A DNA stretch of 64,000 nucleotides from Chionis minor (taxonomy: Eukaryota; Chordata; Aves; Charadriiformes; Chionididae), in NCBI GenBank assembly GCA_013398295.1, contig VZSF01001886.1:805816-869815 (forward strand), read 5' to 3'. The translations under genes were made by a program, and so were the position numbers. How positions within the stretch are numbered: position 1 is the first letter of the stretch; every line of letters begins with the position of its first letter. Under the pieces are notes generated by a model, which ran no database searches, was not told where the DNA came from, and saw nothing but the letters and a program-made list of their open reading frames with translations. This document shows positions 1-11,760 of this stretch, piece by piece.

Positions 1-176
1 TGGACCAGGCTGCCCAGGGCAGTGGTGGAGTCGCCATCCCTGGAGGTGTTTCCCAGCCGGGCAGACGTGGTGCTGAGGGACACGGGTCAGGGGTGGGTTG
101 GGCAGTGCTGGGGTGATGGTTGGACTCAATGACCTGAAAGGTCTCTTCCAACCTGGGTGATTCTATAATGCTATGA
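1..176 (+). mobile_element. CR1 LINE fragment, 3' end, forward
   Basis: The block starts with the avian CR1 tail phrase 'ccaggctgcccagggcagtg', continues with 'ccatccctggaggtgtt', and ends with 'ggttggactcaatgacctga', 'ggtctcttccaacctgg' and a decayed octamer tail (attctataatgctatgactc). This is the 3' untranslated end of a chicken-repeat-1 retrotransposon in sense orientation. The central part (gacgtggtgctgagggacac) follows the CR1 lineage in which 'gtggcactgagggacatg' precedes the tail, not the lineage at 7886-8210. The element is cut by the left edge of the window, so its 5' extent is unknown. The tail is mutated, so this is an old, inactive copy. No reverse-transcriptase sequence is present here. 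Confidence 0.9.
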
Positions 177-700
177 CTCCGCTGCCACCCGTGGAGTCAA
201 TCAGTGACAGGGCCACGCACTGCAGGTTTCTGCATGCAGAATTTGGCCCCTGGTGCTTTAAAAGCCTCTGCCACGGTTTTCCGACGGGCCAAAACATCAG
301 TAACTTTGGGGTGAGAATCTCCTGCTCAACGCAAATCCTCCCGATCTGCTCCTCTCGGGACACGTGGCGCTGGGCCAGCGAACGCTCCCTGCTCTCCTCC
401 CACCCTCACGCCCAAGAGAACCGTCCGAAACGACACAAGGAGGATAACACATTTCCAAGAGCCACGGCCAGACAGATTTTTGTCCTGTAGTATTCTCCCC
501 CTTCACGGCAGACTCGCACTTGCCACCCACGCAGCCCACCAGGACGCAGCCCGCGGGGCGCAGGGCAGGCGGCAGCCACAGCTCTCCCGCCCGCGGAAGC
601 CGGGGCACGGAGCAGCCCCCCAGTTTGGGGCCAAAGTTTGGGTGAGCAAAGCCAAGGACGTGTGTCCCAGCGCTGCCGTGACCTTTTGAAATTGTCCTGC
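177..700. other. Unique non-coding sequence, moderately GC-rich
   Basis: This stretch follows the CR1 tail and is moderately rich in GC and CpG. Several short frames overlap on both strands (for example 297-719 on the minus strand) with no recognisable domain and no codon pattern favouring one frame. I see no repeat, RNA gene or clear promoter signal. Confidence 0.5.
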
Positions 701-1150
701 TGCTCGTGTAAGCAACCACAAGCCACCCCTTTTAGGCCACGCTTATAAGCTTCGCAATCTATTTCTCCATTTACCCTTTTATCTGAGACTTAGTATTAAA
801 AAGGCTCTTCTGAAAATTACTTTTGTCTATTTAATTAATCTTCTGCCCATATAAAAATCTTAAAATGATTATGAACACATTCAATTTTACTTCCATTGAT
901 TTATCTCCATCTGATGGCCTATTTTATCTTCTATAAGGCTCACAATAGCAGAACTGGGTCATAACGCAAGTAATACAGTAGTAATGTACATTTTAGTGAA
1001 CCCTGTTATTAAACCGCTCATTCCTCTCTGCTCTGTTCAGGGTGAAGCCTATTATGGCAATTGGACTTGCACTGCTTGGGTAAAGCTCGGTCAATTGAAC
1101 TGACTCAACCTAATTTTTACAGTCTTAATCCTGACATTCAGCACACCAAA
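700..1150. promoter_or_regulatory. AT-rich conserved-element-like block
   Basis: The base texture changes sharply to AT-rich, with homeodomain-type words (ttaattaatc near 832), paired CAATTG words (near 1058 and 1091) and a run of short non-repetitive motifs near 1040-1140. Such non-coding, non-repetitive AT-rich sequence with dense transcription-factor-like words is typical of vertebrate conserved non-coding elements. Conservation itself cannot be seen from one sequence, so this is inference. No long frame crosses the block. Confidence 0.25.
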
Positions 1151-3965
1151 CCCAGTGCCACCGAGGAGCCCTCCGCCGGTGCCTTTGCTGCCGCCGTGAA
1201 GGCGGGTAGAGAAGAGGCATGGAGAAAAAGAGGGGAATGAAGGTCACCTGCAGGCACCCCGGGGAACGGTGAGGATTCACTCACCCTGAAGTCATTTCAG
1301 AGCAGAACCTGCGGGATGCAGGAACGCCGAAGCCGGACCCTGTTTGCAGCCGAAAGCCCGAGTGACAGACAGCCTTCACCACCAGCGACAAGCGCCCTTG
1401 CACAGCTCCGCAGCCCAACAACAGGTTGGGATCACCCCACTCTGGCCTGGAGACGAAGCCCAGGAAAGTCAGTGCCTGTGAAGGGCGTTATTTGCTTTGC
1501 CGCTACGTCTCCCCGTCCCAGCAGTCAAGTGCTGCAGTGTGAAATCAAGATAAAACCAGCTGTATCTACTTTGCTGCAGGCTGCTTATCAGCAGCGCGGA
1601 GACATCCCAGCGACTCATTATATACAATATACATGAGAGATGTGGAAATATAGTTCCTTCCAATTTATTGTAGTATCAATGTCCTTAGGTGATAGATTCT
1701 GTCTGTCTGAATACTGTTAAGAAAAGCGGCACATCACTCTTCAGAAGACTTTTTTTTGCAGGTGAGATCCACCTCAATTAACCCAGGGAGTACAGGGGGG
1801 ATGAAGTATACAGGCTGCCATTCAGAAGTTGCTTGAATTTCATTTCAAATGGAAATTCATCACCATGGGTGAATTCACCCACTTTAGAGGGCTAATAAGA
1901 AAGCATTCACAGTGCTCTGGCATCCTTGCACAATAAGACCTTTAAGCGAAGCTGAAGTTTTGCATCCAACTTGATGCTTCACCGGGAGAATGCCATTCTC
2001 CAGCATCTGCCAGTGTGTGGGTTTTGTACTTTTAAAATATTTACGGACACAATAATCAGTTAATAAGAATTTAAAGGGCAATATTTGAAAGTTAACTCTA
2101 GAATTAATATACACTCCTAGTTTACATGAATTAAATGTTCAGCTGCTGCTGCTGCACCAGAGAATTTGGTACGGAACTGCATGCAACGACGGTAACTGGT
2201 AACCACAGCATTGAAAACAGAATTCCTTTCCTCTTCACACTTTCAAGTTCCAGCTCGCTTTATGAGAAGGAAATACAGTATTTTTACAGTAACCTCTCGC
2301 TGTACAGAGCAGAAACCCAAGGAAGTCTGGTCAAACACACGTGTCCTCCCGCCGTGGCCACCACAGCCTGGAGCACGAGTGCCCACCTGGCTGGACGCGG
2401 CGGCACGTGTAACGGAAGAGTGTCAGGTTTTGTACGTACGACCTTCTCCACCTCTCCTCCTCCCTTCTGAAAACAGCACCCTGACAGGCTGACATCCCCC
2501 CTTCTCCATCCCCACAACTTCTCGCTCGCAATCCCACGGCTGCACCTCAGAGCACCCCCCGGCAGCCCGCCGGGACCCACGCAGCCCCTTCCCTGGCTCC
2601 AAGAACAACGTCCTTCTGCCACTCCTCAGCTCTACCCTAGCACAGACGGGGAGGGAAAAGTCCTTATCCCTCCATTAAAATTAATGTTACTTCTGAACAC
2701 CACACAGGGGTATTATTACTTACCCTAGTCTTGAAGGAAAGAGAAAATCCCATCAGCTTTATTTTGTCAATCTTTGCAAAAGTCTGTAATTCTTATTAAT
2801 ACCTTCCACCCGTGGTACTTCTGGAAACTGTTAAAACTGGAACAGGTCCCCAGGTAGCGTGGAATAGCCACAGTCACAGAAGATATTCTGAGAACATGGA
2901 AATACGGCATGTCCTCATTTTATCTCCAATTTATGAAACGGCTTCCAGAGCCCCTCTCTACAACTCCGTGAAGTGAACAGGGGAAAAAACTTCCGTTCGC
3001 TACGCAGCGAGATGGGTCTCAAGATTTAAAACACCAGAGACTCGGTGAGAATGGGGTTTGTGGTTTTTCTTATTTAAAATATACTTATATATATAACTAC
3101 GTAGTACTATATAAATGTGTGTATTAGTATAAAGTATGTATATATTAGTATATTTGAGAGAGACAGTGAGTGAAGTAGGTAGGTAAAAAGAATTCCAGCC
3201 CAGAAATTTAGCAATCTGCTTCATCCATATCAACCCATTACAGGGGTTGATAAACCCTGCAAACAGGATAAAAACATATAGCTTTTCTGTGGCAAAATAA
3301 AGATAACCGTTCTCACCAATTAACAAAATCACATTTTTATAACGGCTTGCTGCCTCATTTACCTTTCACATTCTTAGTAGTGTTGCATTGTCAGACATAC
3401 AAGAAAAATGAATGCTACAGGTGTTCCCTAACACCCAGTAATAATGCATCACACGGAATGCAGAAGTTCATGAAATAACGATGCCACAAGGGTTCACAGA
3501 GGAGTACGAGTCGCGTATGATCAATTCTAATCTACTACAGGTGCGGCTGTCTCACTTATTTAATAAAAGCAAGATAGGCTTGAGAAAGCGAGTCTGTCTT
3601 CCTTTAGGATGGGGAACGGGAACTGCCATTTTATGCCGGGCTGTGTGTCGAGGCAGACACACGACCCTTCATCGGCTGGAACCCTCACGAAACCCAGGCA
3701 ATATTGCCATTCTGACAGCAAACACCATAGCCTTTTGCACAGACGTAAGAAAGAAGACGCTGATTCCATTTAATTTTCACACAAACTAATGCGTATTGAA
3801 TACCTGCTGGCTATCGTGAACTCGTCAGGTTTTCAGAGTGCTTTTTTGCACAATATAAATCATTGAAAGAAATGTTCTTATGATCCAAAGAGTAGCTTCG
3901 TGTCTCATGCATGTGGTACTCTTCCAGATGCGTTAAAACTTGACTAGTATTAAATCTTTCTTTTA
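1151..3965. other. Unique non-coding sequence with AT-rich low-complexity patch
   Basis: No gene is recognised here. GC-richer patches (1150-1400, 2340-2620) carry short overlapping frames on both strands, for example 2284-2622 on the minus strand, all without domains. An alternating A/T low-complexity patch occupies about 3070-3160. The rest looks like ordinary unique DNA. Confidence 0.5.
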
Positions 3966-4075
3966 CAATCATAGAAATCACTTGGGTTGGAAGAGACCTT
4001 CAAGATCATTGAGTCCAACCATAAAGTCCTGTTTCTCGGCTGTTTTTAAGCAAAGCACTACCTGGCTGGCCAGGA
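3966..4075 (-). mobile_element. CR1 LINE fragment, 3' end, reverse
   Basis: Reading the + strand, 'catagaaatcacttgggttg' and 'gaagagaccttcaagatcat' followed by 'tgagtccaaccataa' are the reverse complement of the CR1 3' tail. The following 'gctgtttttaagcaaagca' matches the next stretch inward in the older CR1 lineage. Similarity fades after about 4075, so the right boundary is approximate. It is a short, decayed, 5'-truncated copy with no coding capacity. Confidence 0.85.
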
Positions 4076-4920
4076 TGCGTCTTCCCAAGTGTCTGCCCCG
4101 GGCCGAGAGCCCCAGCTGAAACAGGGCAGCTGGATACAAGGTGAATAAAATGCTTGTATGCATTGAAACAATCCGGCCATCTTTTATTTGAAAAGCCACG
4201 GTATCTGCATAGTTTTGAGTGACGACTAGGAGTTCAGCACAGCAGCCTTCGCACGCGAGCCGTGCCCTTTGCTAGTCCTGTGAGAACCAGAATCTTGGCC
4301 CCTGCTCCGTGAGAGAAGACCTTCCCGGTACTCAGCGGTCCGGTGTTTCACAGAGACCAGGTCAGGACGCCAGGGGACACGCAGGTGACTGACACGGAAG
4401 ACGAAATGGGGCAGGGCAAGGCAAGGAGTCGGGCAAAGCAAGGCTGAAGGGGTGTCAGCGGCGGGGAGGACACGACTGCGGAGGGGCAGAGGCTGGAGCT
4501 GGGATGGGGGAGAGGCGGGAAGGCTGGAACGTGCCGGGAGTCGGTGGGTAGAGATGGCAGAGTCCAGGCAAGTGCATCAAGAAGCCCCTGTCAGTGGTGT
4601 CCGGCCTCACCGCCACCTGCCCATACGGAGGAAGGCGAGCTTTCCTCTGCCGCTCCGAGCGCATCCTCTCCAGTGCCGGGGCCCAACACCCATTCGGCGG
4701 GAGCTGCCATTTGCTTGTGTAAAGAGCCTGGAAAAAACAGGCCCAGGGCATCTCGGATTGGACCCCCGAAATTAATGGTACTCTTGACCTTAATCTCTTG
4801 TTGGTCAATTCAATCCTACGATGTGGGGAAAAACTGGAACTCCCTTACCTCGCAAGGAGTTTTAATTCAAGATAAGAAAGTCCCAAGTGCTTACGAACCA
4901 GTCAAACACTAAAATGATGA
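4076..4920. other. GC-rich unique segment with G-rich tract
   Basis: GC-rich unique DNA. Between about 4449 and 4530 the + strand has repeated runs of three to five G (gggg, gggatggggg, ggcggg), a loose quadruplex-type pattern with some long spacers. Frames at 4452-4775 (+), 4544-4912 (+) and 4455-4808 (-) overlap one another and have no domains, so I treat them as by-products of GC content. The last 180 bases become AT-richer and grade into the next block. Confidence 0.45.
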
Positions 4921-5840
4921 GCACTACAGAGAAGCCCAAAAGGAAATTAATAATTCTGTCTTCAGAACACAGTTTGAATTACGAGCAGAAATAAGGCATA
5001 GGGGACACATTGATTAATGAAAGGAAAACAAAATATTGAATAGCCTCTCATTAACTGAGCATCTGACTTTCTGCATGCTGAATGAGGCCAGGGTCCTGTG
5101 CAAAAATAGCATGAGGCCATATAAAGGCTCTATTGTAATGCAGATGCACACAAGATGCAAATAAAGGTTGCACAGACAATCTTAATTTGAGGATTTCTTA
5201 AGGTTTGTGTGCTCTGTTTAGCAGCCTTTCTAATATCCCTTAATGCAGGTATTTTTGTGTGCAACAATGTACTGCGAAACATATTCTGTGAATGCTGAAA
5301 GGGCTGAATATTTCCCCCAGATAAATCAATTGCCTAACCTCACGGATAGCGGTGTGACTGAACAGCGGACTTGACACATGATTTATACAGACGCGATGCT
5401 TTAAATATCCAAGTACACTCCCAGTGCTTTCTGATCAGCTAATTCTAATAACTCTACCTATATAAAAGCCCTTTTTGAATTGACAGAAGCGTAAGGGCAA
5501 TATTTTTATGTGATACAGAAAACAACAGCGTCTATTCAATTAGGGAGATGCATGTTTAAAGCACTTTTTGCAAAGCGTGACAGCATGGTGTTATAAGTGC
5601 CACTAAAGATATTCAGCACCAATGACTTTTGAACTTGGTAATTTTCCTCTTAGTATGGTCATAGCATTATACTTTTTAAATGGAAATACATTTCAAAGGA
5701 ATAGCCCAGAGGTTATGGAATATATCACTAAGCTAATCACAGTAAAGTAATATCGCAGGCAATGTTAAAACCCCAGTGATAATTGCCCCAGGTATTTAAA
5801 GCAGCAGCAGCACTTTCTGTGCTGCAGTGAGAGCAAGACA
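4920..5840. promoter_or_regulatory. AT-rich conserved-element-like block with octamer
   Basis: About 900 bases of AT-rich, non-repetitive sequence without any notable frame. It contains a perfect octamer word ATGCAAAT at 5155-5162, several TAAT/ATTA homeodomain-type cores, and a small GC-rich hairpin at 5807-5825 (gcagcac/gtgctgc with a five-base loop). This resembles a cluster of conserved non-coding enhancer elements. The assignment rests on texture alone. Confidence 0.3.
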
Positions 5841-6000
5841 GCCAGGGCTGCATCCGAAACAGGAATCGGGCTGCGCATTTCCCCTCCTGATTCAAGGACT
5901 TTATACTGAAATACGCTGAAGACCTCTCTTCATCTAACTTAATATAATAACCGAATATACGTGCACCCGTTAACGTCCAACCGCTTTCCCTTTCTGAGTG

Positions 6001-6910
6001 GTATTTCCCACGGCGCGTGCTTTAAAAGGGCGACACGGCGACAAGGGGCATCTGGCGGGGCAGGGACGGAGCCGAGGTGGTGCCTGCGAAGGCTGTGAGG
6101 AGCCAAGCGCTGCGGTTCCCCATGTGACAGCAGCGTGTCCCCCCCAGCCCCTCCACCCCAAACCAGTACACACCACCCCTGGCGACCCGGCCACTGGACT
6201 CTTCCAGCCCGGCCGAGGAGCCCGGCGTGTCTCACTGCACCCGCCGCCCCTGCCGAGGTCCAGCCAGGACCGGGGCGCCTGGGTGCCACACCGCCTCACG
6301 CCACATGTACCCACCGCCGCGGGGTCGGGGGCTCCCGGCGCCCACCGCCTGCTGTCCCCGCCCCAGCCCCTCGCGGCGCTGCAGCGGGGCAGCTGGGGAG
6401 CTACAGAACGCGCCACTCGACCCCCACCTGAAGAGCCCCATCTCTGTCCCCAGGGGCTGCCATGCGTCGCGCACGGAGCAGTCCAGGGAAGAACCAGCAG
6501 CGTTCACACGGCGGGGGGTACGGAGCCGACACGGTGGAATCGCACCCAGCCAAGCCGTGGCGGTGCCTCCAGCCACCGCGGGCAGCAGGAGGGTCTGGCG
6601 CAAGAACAAGCGGAGGGGCAAGGCACACAAATCTGGAACATTCCCAAACGTCCAGGGAAGGGGCAATCGCGGCTTTGAACAGCTCTGCGAGTGCTCTCAG
6701 AAGACTGCAGGAATCCCGAAGCGCTCCTCAACCATCTACCGACCCACGGAAACGGCGAGCAGCGCAGGATGCGCGTCCCCGGCAAACAGCAGCGAGGGAT
6801 TCCAGGGCGCCCCTCTGCCCGGAGGGCACACGCTGCTCCGCCGGACTAACACGCACCCCCACAAAAGGGAGCAACCTCCCAGCCCAGCGCGGCCCCGGCT
6901 TGGCAAACCA
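6001..6910. promoter_or_regulatory. CpG island, about 0.9 kb
   Basis: By manual count this 900-base stretch holds roughly 80 CpG dinucleotides and has GC near 64 percent, so the observed/expected ratio is well above the usual 0.6 threshold. It rises abruptly from AT-rich flanks on both sides. In vertebrates such islands are normally unmethylated and mark promoters or developmental regulatory regions. I cannot recognise a first exon: frames at 5998-6678 and 6227-6982 (+) and 5970-6416 and 6232-6666 (-) overlap, are proline/arginine-rich and lack domains. A C-run pattern at 6139-6159 would form a G-quadruplex on the minus strand. The associated gene, if any, is unknown. Confidence 0.7.
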
Positions 6911-7885
6911 AGGACATCCATCTTTCTCCAGGTAAAGGGTCCTCCCGGGCTCCCTCTTCCTGATGCTGCCGGTCACCATTAACATCCGCCCCAAACCATC
7001 CGGCACTTTCCAAGAAACCGGAAAAGGAGATTGGGTGGAATTTCTTTGTTATGGTCAAAAGCGTAAGCCACTTTCCTTTGACTTCTGCTAGGAAGTGGAA
7101 ATAAAGCAAATCTACTTAGAAAACAACTGTAAAGTGCTAATGTAATGCTGCATTATCTGAAAGATGGTTATTATAATCAAGACAGCTCTGCTCTGCTCTG
7201 CAATCTCCTAATGAGAGACGCCGGCAAATGCTATTCCAGATTTTGTAGGGGGAAAAAAAATATTTCATTATTTTTTACTTCTTTATGTATAAACCAGACT
7301 ACACAGAAACCTCACACAAACACAAGCTTTATTGGCTCTGCTTCTGAAAACTCAAGCAGGCACCTCTTGCAAAGGGGAAATGTTAAAAATATTTTAATAT
7401 GATGCTGTTACTGCTGGTTTTTTTGTTGAGATTGAAAACTGTCTTGACTTACTGCTTCTTCGAGCACAGTACACAAAACTGTTTTGTGCTTAAGCACTCA
7501 GAGGCATTTGTCTCCTTAAACAAGTCATTATAATCATTCCTTTTGTAGCCTGCTAAAATAAGATTCCAGAAAAACTCCTCTCTAAATAAGGATAAACAAC
7601 ACGGTGGCTTGATCACAGCACACTGCCAGAACAATCACACTTATAATCTTAGCACTGACAGCATATTTAGCAATCTCAGTTACAATTACTCCGGTCTCAT
7701 TTCACAATATCCTCAGGATGATGATTCCGAGGATGTTAGAGAGAAATCAGGAACTGTTTCCAGAGACACAACCACAACTCGGCAGCGCAGACTAAGGAAC
7801 AAGAGAAGTGAACAGAAGTAATTTTAAAGGAAAAATATTCTTGAACAAAATCTGCATTTATTTTTTTCCAGCCTTCCAGTACTCA
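6911..7885. other. Unique non-coding sequence
   Basis: Right flank of the CpG island. GC content falls quickly. No repeat family, RNA gene or convincing exon was recognised. Short frames (7145-7402, 7449-7634, 7609-7821) are unremarkable. Confidence 0.5.
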
Positions 7886-8210
7886 AAGGTGGCCTACACA
7901 AAGAGGGAGACAAACTTTTTATCAAAAAAACCTGGAGCAACAGGACAAGGGGTGATGGTTTTAAACTAAGAAGAGGGAAGATTTAGACCAGATATAAGGA
8001 AGAAATGTTTTACGATGAGAGCGGTGAGACACTGGCCCTGGTTGCCCAGAGAGGTGGTGGCTGCCCCATCCCGGGAAACATCGAAGGCCGGGTTGGACGG
8101 GGCTGTGAGCAACCTGCTCTAGTTGGAGATGTCCCCGCTCATGGCAGGGGTTGGACTGGATGGCCTTTAAAGGTCCCTTCCAACCCAAACCATGCTGTGA
8201 CTCCATGGTT
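7886..8210 (+). mobile_element. CR1 LINE fragment, 3' end, forward
   Basis: This 5'-truncated CR1 copy is in sense orientation. Diagnostic phrases in order are 'ggcctacacaaagagggaga', 'acaaggggtgatggttttaa', 'gagacactggccctggttgc', 'cagagaggtggtggctgccc', 'ggttggacggggctgtgagc', 'gtccccgctcatggcagggg' and 'aaaggtcccttccaacccaa', ending in a decayed octamer tail near 8206. It belongs to the common avian lineage with the 'gttggacggggct' tail, distinct from the copies at 1-176 and 3966-4075. The short frames inside it (8005-8217 + and 7961-8206 -) are repeat sequence and not genes. Confidence 0.93.
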
Positions 8211-10090
8211 TTTTTAAAAACGCTTATTTGTGAACATTTTTTTTCTCAGTGTCCACCTGGAAGAACATTAAGCAGAAGCTGGAGGGTTTTCTGCTGAATT
8301 TGTGAAATGAAGCCACGAGGCTACACTGAAAGCAATAATACCAACCAATTTTCCTAATGTTTAGTTCTTATTTTTACGACATATATATTTGCCACCAGTA
8401 AAAACTGCAGCGTCCAAGGTTCCCGTGTCTAATTCCTGCCCTTTCAAATAAAAGCTCTTTCCAGTCTGGTAACCTGATGGAGCACGATTTGTTAAATCAG
8501 ATCAGCGCAATAGCTCTACTTCAGTAACAGTCGTTTCCGAGATCAATAAAAGCAGATACACATTTTAAAATCATTTAAAAAGTGAAAATAGCCCGGCATC
8601 ATATTTTTCTTAAGCAAAATATTAAAATACAAGCAATGAAGTCTGAGGAACGTAATCAAAAAGAAACACCTTCTTCTACACTAGAAATGCTCTGAACCGC
8701 TGTCTGTGTTGTTTCATCATTTTTTCCATTAAATCAGACACTTCTTCTAAATCAAGCCCTTGGGGAGCAAGAGACAAAAGTGATGAGAATGCAATGTGTG
8801 AATATAAAAGTGGAGCATGTGTTTTATAACTAACTCTGTTCAGAGATCAAGGGAAATGTCACTATTTATAGCCATCAGTAAAGAATCAATGTAATTATAT
8901 TTGTAGTATCAATTCAGGTCATTATTCTAATACATACACCGTAAAGCCACAATTACAATTTACATCCGCATTGAACAAGAGCATTTACCTCTTAACCTTA
9001 TGTAATAAACAAAACAAAAACCTCTTCTTTCCATTTTCCCCTCTACACACCCTCATTATTTCAATCTTGAAGCAAGAGGTAATTCAGCCACTCGAATTAA
9101 GCCAAAGAATAACACGGTGCAACTGGATTTGCTCTGAAACGGCGGAAATTTGGGTTCAAGAGTGAAACCAGAGCACCAGGTCTTTAACTTTAAGCCTTTG
9201 GGACCTGGATGCAGTAAAAGCCCTCATCGCAGGGGAAAGAGAAGAATTCCCAGATATGGAGCAATTCCCGCTTCAGAACAACCCAAAGAGCTCCACACCG
9301 GGCTAATTTCCCCCTTGCTAACCCAGCCACTGCCGGCTCCTGACCTTCTGGGAGGGTTCAGTCCCAGGGGAAGTGAGACAGGCTCTTCTGGTGCACCGTT
9401 CCAAAACCAATCTCTGCCGCTACCAACACCAAAATCAAGTGCTTTGCAAACCAGACTATGTATAAGAAAAACAGTTTGACAGCCCTTAATCCTCCCTCTA
9501 TAGCTCAAAAACCTGTGAAAGTTAAAATTATAGATATTTACACTATATTTTCATGGCAGCATCACGGATCCATTGAGACGAACAAGCAACAGATTGTTTC
9601 AGCCTGTGTGCACACTCACACACAATTTAACAGTTAATGTGACTTTGTAGTCTTCTTCGCAACTGTATAGGCTGGTGTCTCAACTTGGAAAAAAAGTAAA
9701 AAATTAAAAGCCCACACACATTGCAGCAGGGGAGGTGACTCTCACGTTTACCCCATTCAGTCTTCCCCTATAGTCAGCCTGAAACGTGAACCTAAATTAA
9801 AAATTTATTTTGCATGTGAGTCTAGCCCCTCCTTCAAGAGCCCAACGCCCATTAGGAATGCACAAAAATAACAAGAAAATGAAAACCTTCTCACAGACTC
9901 AGAAAGCACTACAGAGCTCTGGCAGGTTTCACCAAAACGGAAGGGAGCTTTCCTTGGTCAACAGGCATCCGACTGTTCAGCATTCAGAGAACTTTCCTGC
10001 AGTTTCAGAATGGAGACACTTACCTAGAGGGGGGAAAAAAACCCAAAACAGACGCATTAGGCAGAGCAAAAACTTTGGAGAAAGTCATGA
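8211..10090. promoter_or_regulatory. AT-rich unique block, conserved-element-like in part
   Basis: From about 8380 to 9100 the sequence is AT-rich, non-repetitive and almost free of long frames, with many ATTA, ATAAA and AATCAAT-type words. It has the texture of a conserved non-coding cluster. The part from 9150 to 9480 is more GC-rich and carries a 109-codon frame with no recognisable domain. I saw no transposon. Regulatory function is inference only. Confidence 0.25.
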
Positions 10091-10830
10091 GATTGTATTA
10101 GACAAACTTTCATTATAGATTATAATTACATATCATAAATACTTTATTATAGTAAGGTTTCACTGATGAACACATACCAAGTATTAATACACCATTAACA
10201 CGTATTTTTCAGAACAGCTAATCAATTTTAAAAAGTTCAACAAAAGTGGAAATTGCTGATGCTTATCACAGCCTTCAGCAGTGATTTGTTAACACTCCCC
10301 ATTTAGGTTTAATCAACCCCTTGCTCACCAGTAAAGCAACCCCCAGCTCCAGATTTGTGTAAGCGCACGTACACCAGGCAAGCTGACACCGAAGCAAAGC
10401 GGAATACTAAGGTTTGAGTTCAGGTGCAACCCAATTCAGTCACTCTAAAACACCAGCTCCACCTCTGGCAGCCTTGTCCCAGCAAAGACCACCAGCACGC
10501 TCCGAAACAGCGCCCGGAGCAAACGCTGAGCATAACGAGAGACAGCATAAAAACGCAACAGAAAATTCACTGGGAAGAAGAACGGGGAAGAATCTCGTAG
10601 GCACAAAATGCACACACCGGTTTTAATTATCTGCCAAATCTGTTTATTTTTGTTATCACCTGGAAAGAGCTTCCCTGCAACGTCCATTAGGGAGGACATT
10701 TAATGTGCCCAAATTATCTTGTGATTAGGGCTGGCAGAAATCTGGGAGAGGAGCTCAGCATTTGTGGCTTCCCTTCATTAATCCTCCTATTGCAGGCAGA
10801 ATTTCAGCACAGACTTAAGTCCCAGTGACT
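10090..10830. promoter_or_regulatory. Homeodomain-motif-rich conserved-element-like block
   Basis: The sub-blocks 10090-10330 and 10620-10830 are AT-rich and carry closely spaced homeodomain-type words (taatcaatt near 10219, ttaattat near 10623, gattag near 10723, attaatcc near 10778). The interval 10430-10620 between them is more GC-rich with scattered CpG. No frame with a domain and no repeat family was seen. A pair of short enhancer-type elements separated by ordinary DNA is a reasonable but unproven reading. Confidence 0.3.
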
Positions 10831-10950
10831 CCACTGGCCTTAAGTAGATACATGGAGCTGAACATCAGCTTAAGGGCTACCTGGAAGGGCAGCCGGACTG
10901 TTTACACCACTCATGTACTTCCCCTCCAAACAAGCTAATATTTCTAAGTT

Positions 10951-11035
10951 AAATAAAAAAAATAAATTAAAAAANACAACAAAGATACACCCAAAAAACC
11001 CCACACCAAAAACCCCAGCAACCAACCACAAGGGA
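10951..11035. repeat. A/C-rich low-complexity tract with one ambiguous base
   Basis: The + strand here is almost entirely A and C with short phrases such as 'cccaaaaaaccccacacc' and 'aaaaaccccagcaaccaacc'. One ambiguous base lies at 10975 inside an A-rich run. Similar tracts recur elsewhere in the window, sometimes in reverse orientation. Confidence 0.7.
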
Positions 11036-11039
11036 AAAA

Positions 11040-11760
11040 AGAGAAAGTCTGCAATACTATTTTTATCCTTTTAAGCCTTTGGGACAAATGCTTTACAGAC
11101 CTTCTAGTCTTACAGAGTGCAATTTATAAAGATTAAAGATTAACATTTGTAGAAAAATGCCTTTCCCTAATACGGCAGAGATGCCATAAAAAGTAATACT
11201 TTTCATTATAATACCACTTTATGGTACATGAGAGCTTTAGTAGCCCACAGGTCTTTTCATTCTCAGTATCTGGAGGGGAAAGAACACAGATTGCAAAAAA
11301 AAAGTAGATGCTTCTTTCTTTCTTTCTTTTTCCAGCTCAGCAAATATCTATCATTACTTCAGTCCCTTCAAGGTGAGCTTTGTTGTGAAGAGAGATAAGG
11401 CCCAAAGCAGAGGCAAGGTTTGAACAAAATTAGTCATTGTATATGCATTTTTATCTGTTTTGACAATGTAGAATTTTAATGAAGGAATGCTACGAGGATT
11501 CTGCTCTGAAACAAGCAGTTTAATTCTCTCTGTAACTCAGAAAGCAAGTTTAAGTAATGACTTTATAATTTTTAATTATCATGGAAGAATCCTTTTTATG
11601 CTCTCTTTTTCTTTATTACTCCAGTATATCCTATCAGAAATTTAATTTTCATTTTCAATGATTGTGCCATCCAATAATATTTTTCATTATTTGGCAAATA
11701 AAAAACATTACAGTGAACAAATTAGAGAGGGGCACACGCATGAAACGGCATCATCTAGAG
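11040..11760. promoter_or_regulatory. AT-rich conserved-element-like block
   Basis: About 700 bases of AT-rich unique sequence with very short frames only. The part 11440-11720 is the most suggestive: it has an ATATGCAT-type word, several TAATTA/TTAATT cores, a CCAAT word at 11671 and ATTTGGCAAAT-like sequence. A short CTTT microsatellite interrupts the block near 11311-11330. This texture is typical of vertebrate enhancers, but no conservation data are available here. Confidence 0.35.
11311..11330. repeat. (CTTT)n microsatellite
   Basis: Four to five consecutive CTTT units, followed by 'tttcc'. This is a simple pyrimidine-rich tandem repeat. Confidence 0.85.

Noticed and set aside
6227..6982. 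251-codon + frame in the CpG island
   Set aside because: Overlaps long frames on both strands, has a Pro/Arg/Ser-rich product without domains, and stop codons are rare by chance at this GC content.
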